38,755 nucleotides of DNA from Lentibacillus halodurans (GTDB taxonomy: Bacteria; Bacillota; Bacilli; Bacillales; Amphibacillaceae), in assembly GCF_900112045.1 (NCBI RefSeq), contig NZ_FOJW01000020.1, positions 1-38,755 on the forward strand, given 5' to 3'. Both the position numbers and the translations under genes were made by a program. The first letter of the stretch is position 1. The number at the start of each line of letters is the position of its first letter. The notes under the pieces are model-generated. The model was not told the DNA's origin, did no database searches, and saw nothing but the letters and a program-made list of their open reading frames with translations. Shown here in pieces: positions 15,087-24,356 of the stretch.

Positions 15087-16169
15087 TTATTTTTGCATGG
15101 TACCGCGGGGTGCAAATGCATCAAGTTCATTCATAAAGTGGTCAAATGTTGGTATATTCATTTGCTGTGCTGCGTCTGACAATGCTACAGCAGGATCCGG
15201 GTGTACCTCAGCCATGACACCATCCGCCCCGATAGCTACAGCTGCTTTCGCTGCCGGTAGCAATATATCTCTGCGCCCTGTTGAATGAGTCACATCCACC
15301 ATCACCGGCAAATGGGTTTCCTGTTTTAAAATGGGTACAGCTGAGATATCCAGCGTATTGCGGGTAGCCTTCTCGTATGTCCGGATACCGCGTTCACAAA
15401 GTATAATATCACCATTACCCTGCGAAATAATATACTCTGCTGCATTCACAAATTCCGAAATGGTTGCAGACAGCCCCCGTTTTAACAGAACAGGCTTATT
15501 GGCTTCCCCAGCTGCTTTTAACAGTTCAAAATTTTGCATGTTGCGGGCACCGATCTGAATAACATCCACATAATCCAATGCCTTTTCCACGTGTACTGGA
15601 TTGACAATTTCACTGACTACTGCCAGATCATATTCATCGGCAACTTGTTTCAAAATCTGCAAGCCTTCTACACCAAGCCCCTGGAAGTCGTATGGAGACG
15701 TTCTTGGTTTAAACGCTCCGCCACGGAGTAATTTAACCCCATTTCGTTTTACTGCTTCGGCAACTTGTGCAACCTGATCATAACTTTCAACTGAACAAGG
15801 TCCCATAACATGCTGGAGATCTCCATTGCCGACCTTTTCCCCTTTAATATCAATAATCGTATCTTCCGGCTTCATTTTTCGCGATACAAGCAAAGCTTTC
15901 CGGTGATCATCTTCCTGCAGTTCAAGACTTGCCTTGAATATTTCCTTGAATATATGCTCAATGGTCGAATTTTCAAATGGTCCATTATTCTTTTCTGTCA
16001 GCTCATCCAGCATTTTACGCTCTCTAACCGGATCATAGCGGTTGATGCTTTGTTTCTCTTTGACCTTCCCGATTTGCTGAACGATTCCGGCACGCTGATT
16101 TATCAGCTCCAGTAATTCCGTGTTGACGCTATCCAATTGTTGGCGCAACTGTTCTAAATGATTACTCAA
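15087..16169 (-). CDS. aroA: bifunctional DAHP synthase / chorismate mutase
   Basis: The 360-residue enzyme opens the shikimate pathway, condensing PEP and erythrose-4-phosphate. The N-terminal AroQ chorismate mutase domain (about 1-85) gives feedback sensing; [13 protein letters not shown] and [12 protein letters not shown] are typical. The DAHP synthase barrel follows, with [41 protein letters not shown] and [11 protein letters not shown]. The start is TTG at 16169 ([11 protein letters not shown]), which has GGAGGGG six bases upstream and aligns with the B. subtilis AroA start (358 residues); the longer in-frame ATG at 16250 lies inside the promoter region. It has its own promoter and terminator. 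Confidence 0.95.
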   Translation of the reverse strand: MSNHLEQLRQQLDSVNTELLELINQRAGIVQQIGKVKEKQSINRYDPVRERKMLDELTEKNNGPFENSTIEHIFKEIFKASLELQEDDHRKALLVSRKMKPEDTIIDIKGEKVGNGDLQHVMGPCSVESYDQVAQVAEAVKRNGVKLLRGGAFKPRTSPYDFQGLGVEGLQILKQVADEYDLAVVSEIVNPVHVEKALDYVDVIQIGARNMQNFELLKAAGEANKPVLLKRGLSATISEFVNAAEYIISQGNGDIILCERGIRTYEKATRNTLDISAVPILKQETHLPVMVDVTHSTGRRDILLPAAKAAVAIGADGVMAEVHPDPAVALSDAAQQMNIPTFDHFMNELDAFAPRGTMQK

Positions 16170-16221
16170 TCTGATCCCCTCCTGCAAGCATTCATTTAAT
16201 TTTGAAAATATATTAGGAATT

Positions 16222-16250
16222 ATTATACCGAAAAGTTTTTTGGTTGTCAC
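16222..16250 (-). promoter_or_regulatory. SigA promoter of aroA
   Basis: On minus, GTGACA (16250-16245) and TATAAT (16227-16222) are spaced 17 bp, a strong SigA promoter directly after the ytxH terminator. The leader before the TTG start is about 45 bases. Confidence 0.75.
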
Positions 16251-16253
16251 CCA

Positions 16254-16285
16254 TAAATTTAAAAAAGCCAGTGGAATTCACTGGC
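16254..16285 (-). terminator. terminator after ytxH
   Basis: GCCAGTG GAATT CACTGGC (16267-16285) is a perfect stem followed on minus by TTTTTT. Confidence 0.9.
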
Positions 16286-16294
16286 CGTTTCTGT

Positions 16295-16735
16295 TTATTG
16301 ACTTTCCGATTTTTCGGCTTCCTTTACAGCTTCTGCGATTGCTCCGGCTGCTTCCTCTGCAGCCTCATCGTCAATATTTCTTTTTTCACTCCATTTGTCT
16401 TTTACATTTTGGGTCATTTCCTGTGTTTTCTGAGAAAGTTTTGATGTAGAGTCAACTGCCTTTGTCTTCAGATCTGAACCTTTAAGATATGCTTTTTCTT
16501 TTAATTCAGATCCTTTTTCATACGCTGAATCTTTCCATTCTGTTCCCTTCACATATGCAGTATCTTTCCATTCACCGGCACGGTCTCTTAGCTGTTTCGC
16601 ACCACCATTAAGATCGCCTCTTAATTCTCTGCCGGATTTTGGTGCCCACAATAAGGCGGCTGCAGCACCTGCAATAGTACCAATTAATGTTCCTACCATA
16701 AAATCTTTAAAATTGATGTTGCTGTTGTTCCCCAT
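16295..16735 (-). CDS. ytxH: YtxH family general stress protein with 11-residue repeats
   Basis: The 146-residue protein starts with a short hydrophilic stretch, then a single Gly/Ala-rich transmembrane segment (FMVGTLIGTIAGAAAALLWA) followed by PKSGRELR, the YtxH family signature. Residues 55-93 hold three and a half tandem 11-residue repeats of the form EWKD(T/S)AYxKG(T/S), reminiscent of LEA-type amphipathic repeats, and the tail is Glu/Ala-rich. AAGGAGG precedes the ATG. It lies 23 bases after ytxG under the same SigB-like promoter. In B. subtilis ytxGHJ is under SigB and SigH; a ytxJ homologue is absent here. The molecular role is unknown. Confidence 0.9.
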   Translation of the reverse strand: MGNNSNINFKDFMVGTLIGTIAGAAAALLWAPKSGRELRGDLNGGAKQLRDRAGEWKDTAYVKGTEWKDSAYEKGSELKEKAYLKGSDLKTKAVDSTSKLSQKTQEMTQNVKDKWSEKRNIDDEAAEEAAGAIAEAVKEAEKSESQ

Positions 16736-16758
16736 ACAGGTTCCTCCTTAACAATAAT

Positions 16759-17166
16759 TTATTTATTTCTTTTCTTTTTCCAGAAATCAATAATTGAATT
16801 GCCCCATTTGAGAACTTCAGAAACTTTCTCCTGATTTTTTGAGGCTGTCTTGGAAATATGAGACGATAAATTCTGGATTGATGCGTTTAATTCATCTACA
16901 GTTTTTCCAATACCTTTCACGCCATCAAACAAAACATTCAGCTTGTCCGATTTTTGATTGATATCTTCTGCAAGGTTATTTGTTTTATTTAACAGTTCAG
17001 TTGTTTCCGTGGTAATTCCCTGCATCTGGGTTTCCAGATTTTCCAGTGTATTTGCCACATGATGCATCGTTCGCTGCGCTGCCTTTAATATCACTGCCAG
17101 ATAGACAACAAGAACTGCAAAAGCTGCCGCGGCAATAATAGCAGCAATGTACAACAAAATTTCCAT
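16759..17166 (-). CDS. ytxG: YtxG, DUF948 membrane-anchored coiled-coil protein
   Basis: The 135-residue protein has an N-terminal transmembrane helix (ILLYIAAIIAAAAFAVLVVY) followed by a long helical, heptad-like region (residues 35-115, many T/N/L positions) and a basic C-terminus (FWKKKRNK). This is the DUF948 arrangement. The ATG at 17166 is preferred over an in-frame TTG at 17193 because AAGGAG lies just upstream of it. It heads the ytxGH stress operon, behind a SigB-like promoter. Function unknown; B. subtilis YtxG is a general stress protein. Confidence 0.88.
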   Translation of the reverse strand: MEILLYIAAIIAAAAFAVLVVYLAVILKAAQRTMHHVANTLENLETQMQGITTETTELLNKTNNLAEDINQKSDKLNVLFDGVKGIGKTVDELNASIQNLSSHISKTASKNQEKVSEVLKWGNSIIDFWKKKRNK

Positions 17167-17256
17167 TGGCTGACCAACTCCTTCATTCGGCAATAATTCG
17201 GTGTGATGATATGTTCCGGAGCATTATGAATCAATAAGTGAAGAGTTCTCTATTAT

Positions 17257-17281
17257 GTTCCCCATTTATAAGTTTATAAAC
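17257..17281 (-). promoter_or_regulatory. SigB-like promoter of ytxGH
   Basis: On minus, GTTTAT (17281-17276), a 13-bp spacer and GGGAAC (17262-17257) resemble the SigB consensus GTTTAA-N12-15-GGGWAW with one mismatch in each box. SigB control of the orthologous B. subtilis operon is established. Confidence 0.5.
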
Positions 17282-17445
17282 ATACGTCCCTAATATAAAA
17301 TCAAACTAACCGTACCATCACCTATATTATCTACTATAACGGATTATCGCTATAATTTCGACAAATATACAAAAAAAGCCGTGATGAAAATTCGACATTC
17401 GGCCTGTCCTATAACAAGTACCGCAATCTTCGAAATTCTAAATAC

Positions 17446-17476
17446 TAAAAAGAGCCTATCAATATGGCTCTTTTTG
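17446..17476 (-). terminator. terminator after murC
   Basis: AAAAAGAGCC TATCAATAT GGCTCTTTTT, a 10-bp stem with T runs both ways, lies four bases beyond the murC stop. Confidence 0.88.
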
Positions 17477-17479
17477 TTT

Positions 17480-18805
17480 CTACGCTTTTTTTATTTGCTG
17501 ATCATTCATAAATGCAAGCTGATCTTCATAGGATTCCTGGAATTTTTGAATGTCTCCTGCTCCCATGAACAGCAGTACACTATCTGAATGATCCATTAAT
17601 ACCTCTGTATTGGACAAATTCAGAATGCAGCTGTTATCTACAAGTTTCTGCAGATCTTCTATTGTCAGTTTTCCGCTTTCCTCCCGTGCCGATCCAAAAA
17701 TATCACACAAATATACCTCATCAGCAAGGCCTAGACTATCGGCAAATTCCTGCAGAAATGTTCGTGTACGTGTGAATGTATGCGGCTGGAATATCGCAAT
17801 AATTGATTTACCATGATATTTCTTCCTTGCCGAATCAATCGTTGCCGTAATCTCCCTCGGATGATGGGCATAATCATCTATTAACACTTGACTGCCGATG
17901 CTTTTCTCCGTAAACCGTCGCTTGACACCTTCGAAAGTATTTAATGCCTTTATTTTTTCCGCTTTAATGTCCTCATAATGACAAATGGCAATGACAGATA
18001 AAGCGTTCAATACATTGTGATTGCCGAACATTGGAATATTGAATGTATCATAGTAAGTATTGCGTACAAATACATCAAATTCAGTGCCATGCTCTGTCTC
18101 AGTCACGTTTTGTGCCTGAAAATCATTCGTACTGGAAAAACCATAGTAAACAACCGGTACTTTGGCCTGGATCTGCTGCAATTGTTCATCGTCGCCACAG
18201 GCGATGATTCCTTTTTTCACTTGATCTGCCATTGACTGGAACGCATTGAAAACATCGTCAACACTTGTGAAATAATCCGGATGATCAAAATCAATATTTG
18301 TCATGATGGCGTAATCAGGCTGATAGCTTAAAAAGTGCCGCCGGTATTCACATGCCTCAAACGCGAAATATTTGCTCTCCACATGTCCCTTACCTGTACC
18401 GTCACCGATCAAATAGGAAATCGGATAGGATGCATCCAGTACATGAGCCAGCAGTCCGGTAGTCGATGTTTTTCCATGTGCCCCTGTTACGGCAATACTG
18501 GTATATTGTTTCAGCCATTCTCCCAGAAACTCATGATACCGGTAGAATGTTAATCCTTGTTTTGTTGCTTCTTTAATTTCCGGATGATTATCTGAAAAAG
18601 CATTACCTGCAATAATGGTGTAATCTTCTTTGATGTTCGTTTCTGAAAAAGGGAAAATTGGAATGTTTTTTTCCTCTAATGCTTTTTGTGTAAAAAAATG
18701 CTTCTCAACATCAGACCCCTGCACTTTCTCGCCGGAATCATGAAGTATATGAGCAAGTGCACTCATTCCGGTTCCCTTAATACCAATAAAATGGTAAGCT
18801 GTCAT
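17480..18805 (-). CDS. murC: UDP-N-acetylmuramate--L-alanine ligase
   Basis: The 441-residue Mur ligase adds L-alanine to UDP-MurNAc with ATP, the first step of stem-peptide assembly in the cytoplasm. The N-terminal Rossmann domain has [17 protein letters not shown]. The ATP-binding loop is [13 protein letters not shown] near residue 105, the central domain has [11 protein letters not shown], and the C-terminal domain has [10 protein letters not shown]. Length is close to B. subtilis MurC (432). GGAGG lies nine bases before the ATG. It appears monocistronic, with an extended -10 promoter and its own terminator. Confidence 0.97.
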   Translation of the reverse strand: MTAYHFIGIKGTGMSALAHILHDSGEKVQGSDVEKHFFTQKALEEKNIPIFPFSETNIKEDYTIIAGNAFSDNHPEIKEATKQGLTFYRYHEFLGEWLKQYTSIAVTGAHGKTSTTGLLAHVLDASYPISYLIGDGTGKGHVESKYFAFEACEYRRHFLSYQPDYAIMTNIDFDHPDYFTSVDDVFNAFQSMADQVKKGIIACGDDEQLQQIQAKVPVVYYGFSSTNDFQAQNVTETEHGTEFDVFVRNTYYDTFNIPMFGNHNVLNALSVIAICHYEDIKAEKIKALNTFEGVKRRFTEKSIGSQVLIDDYAHHPREITATIDSARKKYHGKSIIAIFQPHTFTRTRTFLQEFADSLGLADEVYLCDIFGSAREESGKLTIEDLQKLVDNSCILNLSNTEVLMDHSDSVLLFMGAGDIQKFQESYEDQLAFMNDQQIKKA

Positions 18806-18867
18806 AAAAAAGAACCTCCAACTTTATGTCTATCTAAATGATATGATCTCCTCACTGCTATTTTGTC

Positions 18868-18876
18868 ATTATAGCA
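18868..18876 (-). promoter_or_regulatory. extended -10 promoter of murC
   Basis: TGCTATAAT on minus is a perfect extended -10; a second TATAAT lies 10 bp upstream. The -35 region is weak. Confidence 0.55.
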
Positions 18877-18959
18877 AATTATAACGGAGAATAAAATGTT
18901 TGGAAAAATTTGGGCGTTCACACAAAACTGGCTGTAGAAACCGACGTTTTTCCAATATG

Positions 18960-20078
18960 CTACTGATCCTGCCGGAAGTATTCAACCTTTTCCATACGCG
19001 GATTAGGCCGGTAGCGCCGCCCTTCTTTTGCTTCAGGGATTCCGTTAAACAGCACATTATCTCCAGTAAATCCGATATTGATTTTCAATAAGCTTCCACC
19101 TACACCATACATATCAACCGGGACACCTTTGTCCTCAAAATAACCGATCCTGCTTTCCGTAAATCCTCCACTGACCATAATCTTTACATGTGAGAAACCT
19201 TCATCATTGAGTGCTTTTCTTAAAGCAAAGACCAGTTCCGGATTGGTTCCTCTTGGGTCAAAGGTGCCCATTAAATGATGATTCCGCAGAAAATATTTAT
19301 CAACTAGTGTTCTGGACGTATCAATACGCACCGCTTTGAGTTCATCACCAAATGCATGGGCTACCTTCAATGAGTCTGTAATGACATCATTGTTATAATC
19401 GACGAGTGCCACGAGATCATCTTCAGGATACATTTCATGATAGGCTTTTGAAGCGGCAACAACATCTCCGCGGAACATTTGGATCATGGCATGCGGCATT
19501 GTACCCATACCTTCTTTTCCCCACCATTCATTCATCGCATGTGTAGCCTGTGCCGTTGATCCGCCGATGAACGCTGCATAGCCGTCCCCTGCCTGCTGGG
19601 TATAATGATCATCACGATCGCCCATAAAAATGACCGGTTTTTGCCTGCCTGAAGAATTGGCTGCTTTTACAACATTATATACATTCGTTGCGACTGATGT
19701 TCTTCTCGCCAGAATGCCATCAATGATCCCTTCCAGGAAACCAAACTGCTGATAGGCTCCGGAGATCGTAAGCACTGTTTCATACGGGCTGATTTTGTCC
19801 CCGTCTTTCAGCGAATGAATTTCCAGTTTCTCCGGATCATCGGCAAATGTATGTATCAATGCAATGGCTTCATCGGTACCACATAGCACTGCATCACTGC
19901 TTTTTTGAAAAAATTGCATGGTGACATGGTTGTTCGGCTGTTTTTTCTCCGCGATTTCCTTCGTTTTCAGGAAGTAAACTGCAGAGAACCATCCTTCCTT
20001 GATCCGCTTATCAAATTTAAACGTTTTATTCGTTAAACGTTTAATATCGCCGTTCAATTTTTGGGTGATTTCCTTCAT
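18960..20078 (-). CDS. nicotinate phosphoribosyltransferase
   Basis: The 372-residue type II phosphoribosyltransferase should convert nicotinate and PRPP to nicotinate mononucleotide in NAD salvage. Recognisable blocks are GWFSAVYFLKTKEIAEKK, GDRDDHYTQQAGDGYAAFIG, GTMPHAMIQMF, VDYNNDVITDSLKVAHAFG, AVRIDTSRTLVDKYFL and SGGFTESRI with a phosphate-binding GVGGSLLK near the end. It belongs to the shorter, archaeal-like class (about 370-390 residues) rather than the 490-residue PncB type. The ATG at 20078 has GGAGT upstream; an in-frame ATG at 20120 has none. It lies between murC and sftA on the same strand, 87 bases from sftA. Confidence 0.88.
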   Translation of the reverse strand: MKEITQKLNGDIKRLTNKTFKFDKRIKEGWFSAVYFLKTKEIAEKKQPNNHVTMQFFQKSSDAVLCGTDEAIALIHTFADDPEKLEIHSLKDGDKISPYETVLTISGAYQQFGFLEGIIDGILARRTSVATNVYNVVKAANSSGRQKPVIFMGDRDDHYTQQAGDGYAAFIGGSTAQATHAMNEWWGKEGMGTMPHAMIQMFRGDVVAASKAYHEMYPEDDLVALVDYNNDVITDSLKVAHAFGDELKAVRIDTSRTLVDKYFLRNHHLMGTFDPRGTNPELVFALRKALNDEGFSHVKIMVSGGFTESRIGYFEDKGVPVDMYGVGGSLLKINIGFTGDNVLFNGIPEAKEGRRYRPNPRMEKVEYFRQDQ

Positions 20079-20165
20079 AACCGTTACTCCTCTAAAGAAA
20101 TTAAATAGATTTTGAAACATTCATCCTCTATCATCATATATAAAGAAGCGGTATTCGACAAGCAT

Positions 20166-22376
20166 CTAATTTCCTTCTTGTGCTGCCGATACTAGCACTT
20201 CCCGCGGTTTGCTCCCGTTTTGCTGCCCGATGATCCCTCTTTCTTCCATCGCATCCATCAATCTCGCTGCCCGATTGTAGCCGATTTTAAACTGCCGCTG
20301 CAAGAGGGAGGTACTGGCGCTATTGTGCCCAACAACGAAATCAATCGCATCACTCAAAAGGTCATCTTCATAATCACCATGTGAAACTTGTTCCAATAAT
20401 TGCTCCTGTTCGAATTGATATTCAGGTTCAGCGATGGATCTCGCGTAATCTGTCACACGTTCAATCTCTTCATCAGATACAAAAGCACCTTGAAGCCGGA
20501 TACTTTTGCCTGCACCATTTTCCGTAAACAGCATATCGCCTTTTCCTAACAATTTTTCGGCACCGCCTGTATCGATGATCGTTTTCGAATCCACCTGTGA
20601 GGATACACTAAAAGCAATCCTTGTTGGAATATTGGCTTTAATCAAACCTGTAATAACATCAACTGATGGCCGCTGGGTAGCAAGCAGCAAATGAATGCCG
20701 CATGCGCGTGCCTTCTGAGCGATACGACTGATAGCATCCTCCACATCCTGAGGGGAAACCATCATTAAATCAGCAAGCTCGTCAATCACGATCACAATAA
20801 ATGGCATTTTATCTTCAGAACGGTTTTGCCTTGTCATTTTTTGATTGAAGCGCTCAATATCCCGGACACCTTCATGGACAAAAGCATCATAACGCGCTTC
20901 CATCTCCCTGACTGCCCATTTCAAAGCCGCAGTTGCTGCTTTCACATCAGTAATGACCGGTGAAATAAGGTGAGGAATGCCGTTGTATGGTGCGAGTTCG
21001 ACCATTTTCGGATCAATCAGCATAAACTTCACCTCATCATGGCTCGCTTTATATAAAAGACTGATTAGTATGGTGTTAATGCAAACACTCTTGCCCGATC
21101 CGGTCGCGCCGGCAATTAAGCCATGCGGCATTTTTTGGATATTGCTTACAAGCGGATCCCCTTCAATACTCAGCCCCAGCCCAATCGTCAATGGTGATGC
21201 GCTTGTCTGGAAGCTTTTATGATCAAAAATCTCCTGCAGACTGACCATTTGGGAGTGTTGGTTCGGAATTTCAATACCTATTGTGTTTTTCCCGGGAATC
21301 GGTGCCTCAATCCGGATATCTCTGGCAGCCAGGTTCAATTTGAGATCGTCACTTAGATTTTTAATTTTGCTTACCTTGACACCTGGTTCAGGCTGCACTT
21401 CGAATCGTGTTACCGATGGACCCTGTGTAGTTTTGACGACTTTGGCACGGACGTTAAAATGTTTTAATGTTTTTTCCAGAACCTGCTGCTGATTTCGCAT
21501 CCACAATTTATCCTGTTCCGTTTTTGGAACCGGATCATCCAATAAATGATAAGGAACGGTGCTGTTTTGTATGGGTTGCTCTTTTCTTGCCAACTGCTGA
21601 TCTGATTGCTTTCTTTTCAGTTGATTCTGTTTATCATTTGCCGACATCAACACATTAAATGGCGGTGTTTTAGGGCTTGACTGCTCCCTTCCAGGTTTGC
21701 GGGTTCGCCGTTTGCTGTTATCACGATGCGCAGGTTTCTGTGTTTCAGTTATTTCGGATTGGGTCTTGTTATCAGACGTCGTTTTTTCAATTGTACCGGA
21801 TTTGTCAGGACGCGAAAAATTTCCGGTACCTTGTTCAGTTTTACTATCGTTGGATGATAGCGATGACAAGTTCGGACGCTCGGAACTTCCGGTCTCATGT
21901 TCAAAATTGAGCGGTTTCCCATTTGCTGCAGCAGCTTGATCCTTTATCGGATCATGATTACCATTGTCATGTTGCTGTTTTCGCTGAAAAGCCGGTACGT
22001 CTTCAATCGTCTTTTCTTCATTTCGCTTTTGAAAGCCATAAATCGGTGATGGCACATCGCTCGGTGTGAACGGCTCCTCGGATTCCGATTTATAAACCTT
22101 TCGCATTTGCTGTTCCTCCTGACTAGAATCAGGTTTCGGCTGCTCCGTATTACGGCTTCTTTTTCGCTGGAATGCCGGCACTTCGGATTCTTCCTTCCGA
22201 TGCGGCTGGTCCGGGATGACAGGAAAACGAAATGATTTCTCAGCAGGATATTGATACGTCATTCTCGTACGGATACCCTGATTGTTGTGATGTAACGCTT
22301 GGTATGATTGATCATTGTTTTCTTCCTCTTCTTCAAAAAGAAAACGGCTGATTTTCTTTTTCCATCGACCCCACAT
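20166..22376 (-). CDS. sftA: DNA translocase SftA (FtsK/SpoIIIE family, soluble)
   Basis: The 736-residue septum-associated ATP-driven DNA pump clears chromosome from the closing septum. The N-terminus lacks the membrane helices of SpoIIIE/FtsK and starts with a basic amphipathic stretch (MWGRWKKKISRFLF). About residues 25-290 are polar and disordered, with repeated VPAFQRK motifs. The motor follows: alpha domain near 330-400, Walker A GATGSGKSV near 421, Walker B VIVIDELADLMM near 527, and STRIAFSVSS-type motifs (IPTRIAFSVSSQVDSKTI). The C-terminal gamma winged helix (about 665-736, LLQRQFKIGYNRAARLMD) reads polar DNA sequences. B. subtilis SftA has 952 residues, so the linker is shorter here. 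GAGAGG precedes the ATG. Confidence 0.92.
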   Translation of the reverse strand: MWGRWKKKISRFLFEEEEENNDQSYQALHHNNQGIRTRMTYQYPAEKSFRFPVIPDQPHRKEESEVPAFQRKRSRNTEQPKPDSSQEEQQMRKVYKSESEEPFTPSDVPSPIYGFQKRNEEKTIEDVPAFQRKQQHDNGNHDPIKDQAAAANGKPLNFEHETGSSERPNLSSLSSNDSKTEQGTGNFSRPDKSGTIEKTTSDNKTQSEITETQKPAHRDNSKRRTRKPGREQSSPKTPPFNVLMSANDKQNQLKRKQSDQQLARKEQPIQNSTVPYHLLDDPVPKTEQDKLWMRNQQQVLEKTLKHFNVRAKVVKTTQGPSVTRFEVQPEPGVKVSKIKNLSDDLKLNLAARDIRIEAPIPGKNTIGIEIPNQHSQMVSLQEIFDHKSFQTSASPLTIGLGLSIEGDPLVSNIQKMPHGLIAGATGSGKSVCINTILISLLYKASHDEVKFMLIDPKMVELAPYNGIPHLISPVITDVKAATAALKWAVREMEARYDAFVHEGVRDIERFNQKMTRQNRSEDKMPFIVIVIDELADLMMVSPQDVEDAISRIAQKARACGIHLLLATQRPSVDVITGLIKANIPTRIAFSVSSQVDSKTIIDTGGAEKLLGKGDMLFTENGAGKSIRLQGAFVSDEEIERVTDYARSIAEPEYQFEQEQLLEQVSHGDYEDDLLSDAIDFVVGHNSASTSLLQRQFKIGYNRAARLMDAMEERGIIGQQNGSKPREVLVSAAQEGN

Positions 22377-22558
22377 ATGTATCCTCTCATTTCTAAAGAT
22401 CAAGTTATTATAATTTTAGCAGTTTTCCTTTGAAATTGTAATGCACCAAGTGTTCTGTCCAGATTTGGTGAAAATGTCACAATTCCGGCCGAAATTCAAT
22501 GCTTCTGGCTGAAATTGTTACAAATTTGCACCATTGTCAGTCAGCGCTCCCTATTTCA

Positions 22559-22598
22559 CTAAAAAGCAACCATTGTCAATTGACGCAGGTTGCTTTTT
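22559..22598 (-). terminator. terminator after ytpR
   Basis: AAAAAGCAACC (22561-22571) and GGTTGCTTTTT (22588-22598) form an 11-bp stem with T's, immediately after the ytpR stop, closing the ytpPQR operon. Confidence 0.88.
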
Positions 22599-22599
22599 C

Positions 22600-23199
22600 C
22601 TAAAATTCAAATGGTTCACCTGTCGTAAAGCGATCATCCAGAACATAAATGCCCTTCTCTTTCGGTGCGTTTGGCAGCCCAAGTTCTTTCTGTGAACATA
22701 TCATACCATTCGAAGGGACACCTCGTAATTCTGTCGGTTTTATTTTGAACCCGCTTGGCATGACTGCTCCAACCTTTGCGACCACTACTTTTTGGCCGGC
22801 AGCAACATTTGGGGCGCCGCAGACAATCTGCAGCCTTTCATCACCTGTATCAACCTGACAAACGCTTAATTTATCAGCGTTTTCATGCGTGGATTTTTCA
22901 TTGACATAGCCAACAACAAACTTCGGACTTAAATCGAAATCGAGCGGATCATTCAAATTGTTTTGCCTGAACGTTTCTTTCATCTGGTTTAACAGGTTCT
23001 CCGTCATGGTGATTTTTCCGGTGTCTTTCAAGTCAAAGTAGCTTGATGCCTGAAAAATATTATAGCCCGCAATGGTACCTTTCTCCGTTATTTTCGTTAC
23101 ATCCCCGAAGTTTTCATAGGTGATGTCATAACGATTTCCGTCTGCAAGCGGAACAATCAGTACATCTCCTATACCGTTAGGGTTATAGAAAATATCCAT
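22600..23199 (-). CDS. ytpR: YtpR, tRNA-binding domain protein
   Basis: The 199-residue protein has an N-terminal DUF4479-like segment (about 1-85) and a C-terminal EMAP/OB-fold tRNA-binding domain ([58 protein letters not shown]). This is the same fold as the N-terminus of bacterial PheT. It likely binds RNA; the physiological role is unknown. Start: two nearby ATGs; the one at 23199 has AAAGGA at proper distance, whereas the ATG at 23208 abuts it. It is the last gene of ytpP-ytpQ-ytpR, 15 bases after ytpQ. Confidence 0.92.
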   Translation of the reverse strand: MDIFYNPNGIGDVLIVPLADGNRYDITYENFGDVTKITEKGTIAGYNIFQASSYFDLKDTGKITMTENLLNQMKETFRQNNLNDPLDFDLSPKFVVGYVNEKSTHENADKLSVCQVDTGDERLQIVCGAPNVAAGQKVVVAKVGAVMPSGFKIKPTELRGVPSNGMICSQKELGLPNAPKEKGIYVLDDRFTTGEPFEF

Positions 23200-23214
23200 A
23201 TGGTTCATTCCTTT

Positions 23215-24021
23215 CTATTTCTTTTCCGGACGGTTTTTGGCGAGGATAAAGACCGGCTCCAGCATTTTGTTTTCATAAATGAACGACAGTGATGTAATCG
23301 GGATTCGCCCTTCTGCAAAAAACTTCATCGTCATTTGTGCCAATATATCATAACCTGCCTTATTCTGAATGTCAGCGAAAATCAGCACATCCTGATGGGG
23401 CACCGCAACGGCTAATTCGCCTTTTGCGTTTGCCAGCATTTCTTCCAGGAACGCTTCATTTAAAATTCTGCTCGCATCATAACCATCCTGCTTGGCCACA
23501 AAGTAAAAATCATTGTCGGCAACGGTATCTTGTTTATAATCATTATCCAACGACCGGATGTTGAAGGTAGCAATTTCATCAATCCGCTCACGCGTCCAGC
23601 CCTCTTGTTCCAGCATCGATTCATCAATCAGCTGATAAGATTTTCCCAGATCCAGTGCATAATAAACACGGGTTTCTGCCGTATGTTCTTTATGGACCAG
23701 TTGTTTGCCGGATTTCGTTTCGACGGGAAATGACGTGGCGCGGATAACCGGGAAAATTTGTTTTTCCATTCCGGTTAAATGATGCTCCTCATGCATAATT
23801 CTCATTGCTTCCGAAACATGCTCTTCCAGATCATCAATCGTCGCTTCCCCACGTTCATTATATTTTGAAACAACGTTCGGCAATGTGATGGTCATCCCCT
23901 GCCCGGTATCTTTCCACTCGATGCGAAATGTATCTTTGTCCCGATTGTAGGATGTTTTGAAATTATCGTTTGCCAACCTGTCCTCGAGGATTTGTTTCAT
24001 TTTGATACTGGTCATTTTCAT
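23215..24021 (-). CDS. ytpQ: YtpQ, DUF1444 family protein
   Basis: The 268-residue cytosolic protein of the DUF1444 family (B. subtilis YtpQ has 269) has no predicted membrane segment. Recognisable stretches are IFPVIRATSFPVETKSGKQL, YYALDLGKSYQLIDE and FADIQNKAGYDILAQMTMKF. AAAGGATG precedes the ATG. It sits between ytpP and ytpR with gaps of 17 and 15 bases, so the three are surely co-transcribed. No biochemical function is known for the family. Confidence 0.9.
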   Translation of the reverse strand: MKMTSIKMKQILEDRLANDNFKTSYNRDKDTFRIEWKDTGQGMTITLPNVVSKYNERGEATIDDLEEHVSEAMRIMHEEHHLTGMEKQIFPVIRATSFPVETKSGKQLVHKEHTAETRVYYALDLGKSYQLIDESMLEQEGWTRERIDEIATFNIRSLDNDYKQDTVADNDFYFVAKQDGYDASRILNEAFLEEMLANAKGELAVAVPHQDVLIFADIQNKAGYDILAQMTMKFFAEGRIPITSLSFIYENKMLEPVFILAKNRPEKK

Positions 24022-24038
24022 AGCCTAAGCATCCTTTC

Positions 24039-24356
24039 CTATCCACTGACTTCTTCCATGAATGCCGTGATTTCTTCCTTCGTTTTCCGGTCCTTGCTGA
24101 CAAACCGTCCGGCTTCAGAACCATCCTTAAATGCAATAAAACTTGGTATCCCGAATACATCATATTCTTGACACAGATCAATGAACTGATCACGGTCTAC
24201 TTCAACAAATGAAAAATCTGGATAGGCTTTTTCAATTTCCGGTATAATTGGTTCAATGACGCGGCAATCCGGACACCAGTCAGCCGAAAATACTGCGATC
24301 ACATTTTGATTATGGATAAAATCGTTCAATTGATTTTTCGATTCAATTGTTTTCAT
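24039..24356 (-). CDS. ytpP: YtpP, thioredoxin-like protein
   Basis: The 105-residue thioredoxin fold has an active-site motif SADWCPDCRVIEP (CPDC rather than the CGPC of housekeeping thioredoxin) and the cis-proline loop FGIPSFIAF. It probably acts in the cytosol on disulfides; CPDC is typical of the YtpP branch. The ATG at 24356 is served by GGAGG 10 bases upstream; an in-frame TTG two codons earlier lies too close. It heads the ytpPQR operon. Confidence 0.92.
   Translation of the reverse strand: MKTIESKNQLNDFIHNQNVIAVFSADWCPDCRVIEPIIPEIEKAYPDFSFVEVDRDQFIDLCQEYDVFGIPSFIAFKDGSEAGRFVSKDRKTKEEITAFMEEVSG

Larger units (their letters stand above)
17167..17479. other. 313-bp gap between ytxG and murC
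   Basis: It holds the SigB-like promoter of ytxGH (17257-17281), further AT-rich sequence with several -10-like boxes on both strands around 17320-17360, and the murC terminator (17446-17476). No ORF with a ribosome site is visible. Confidence 0.6.
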
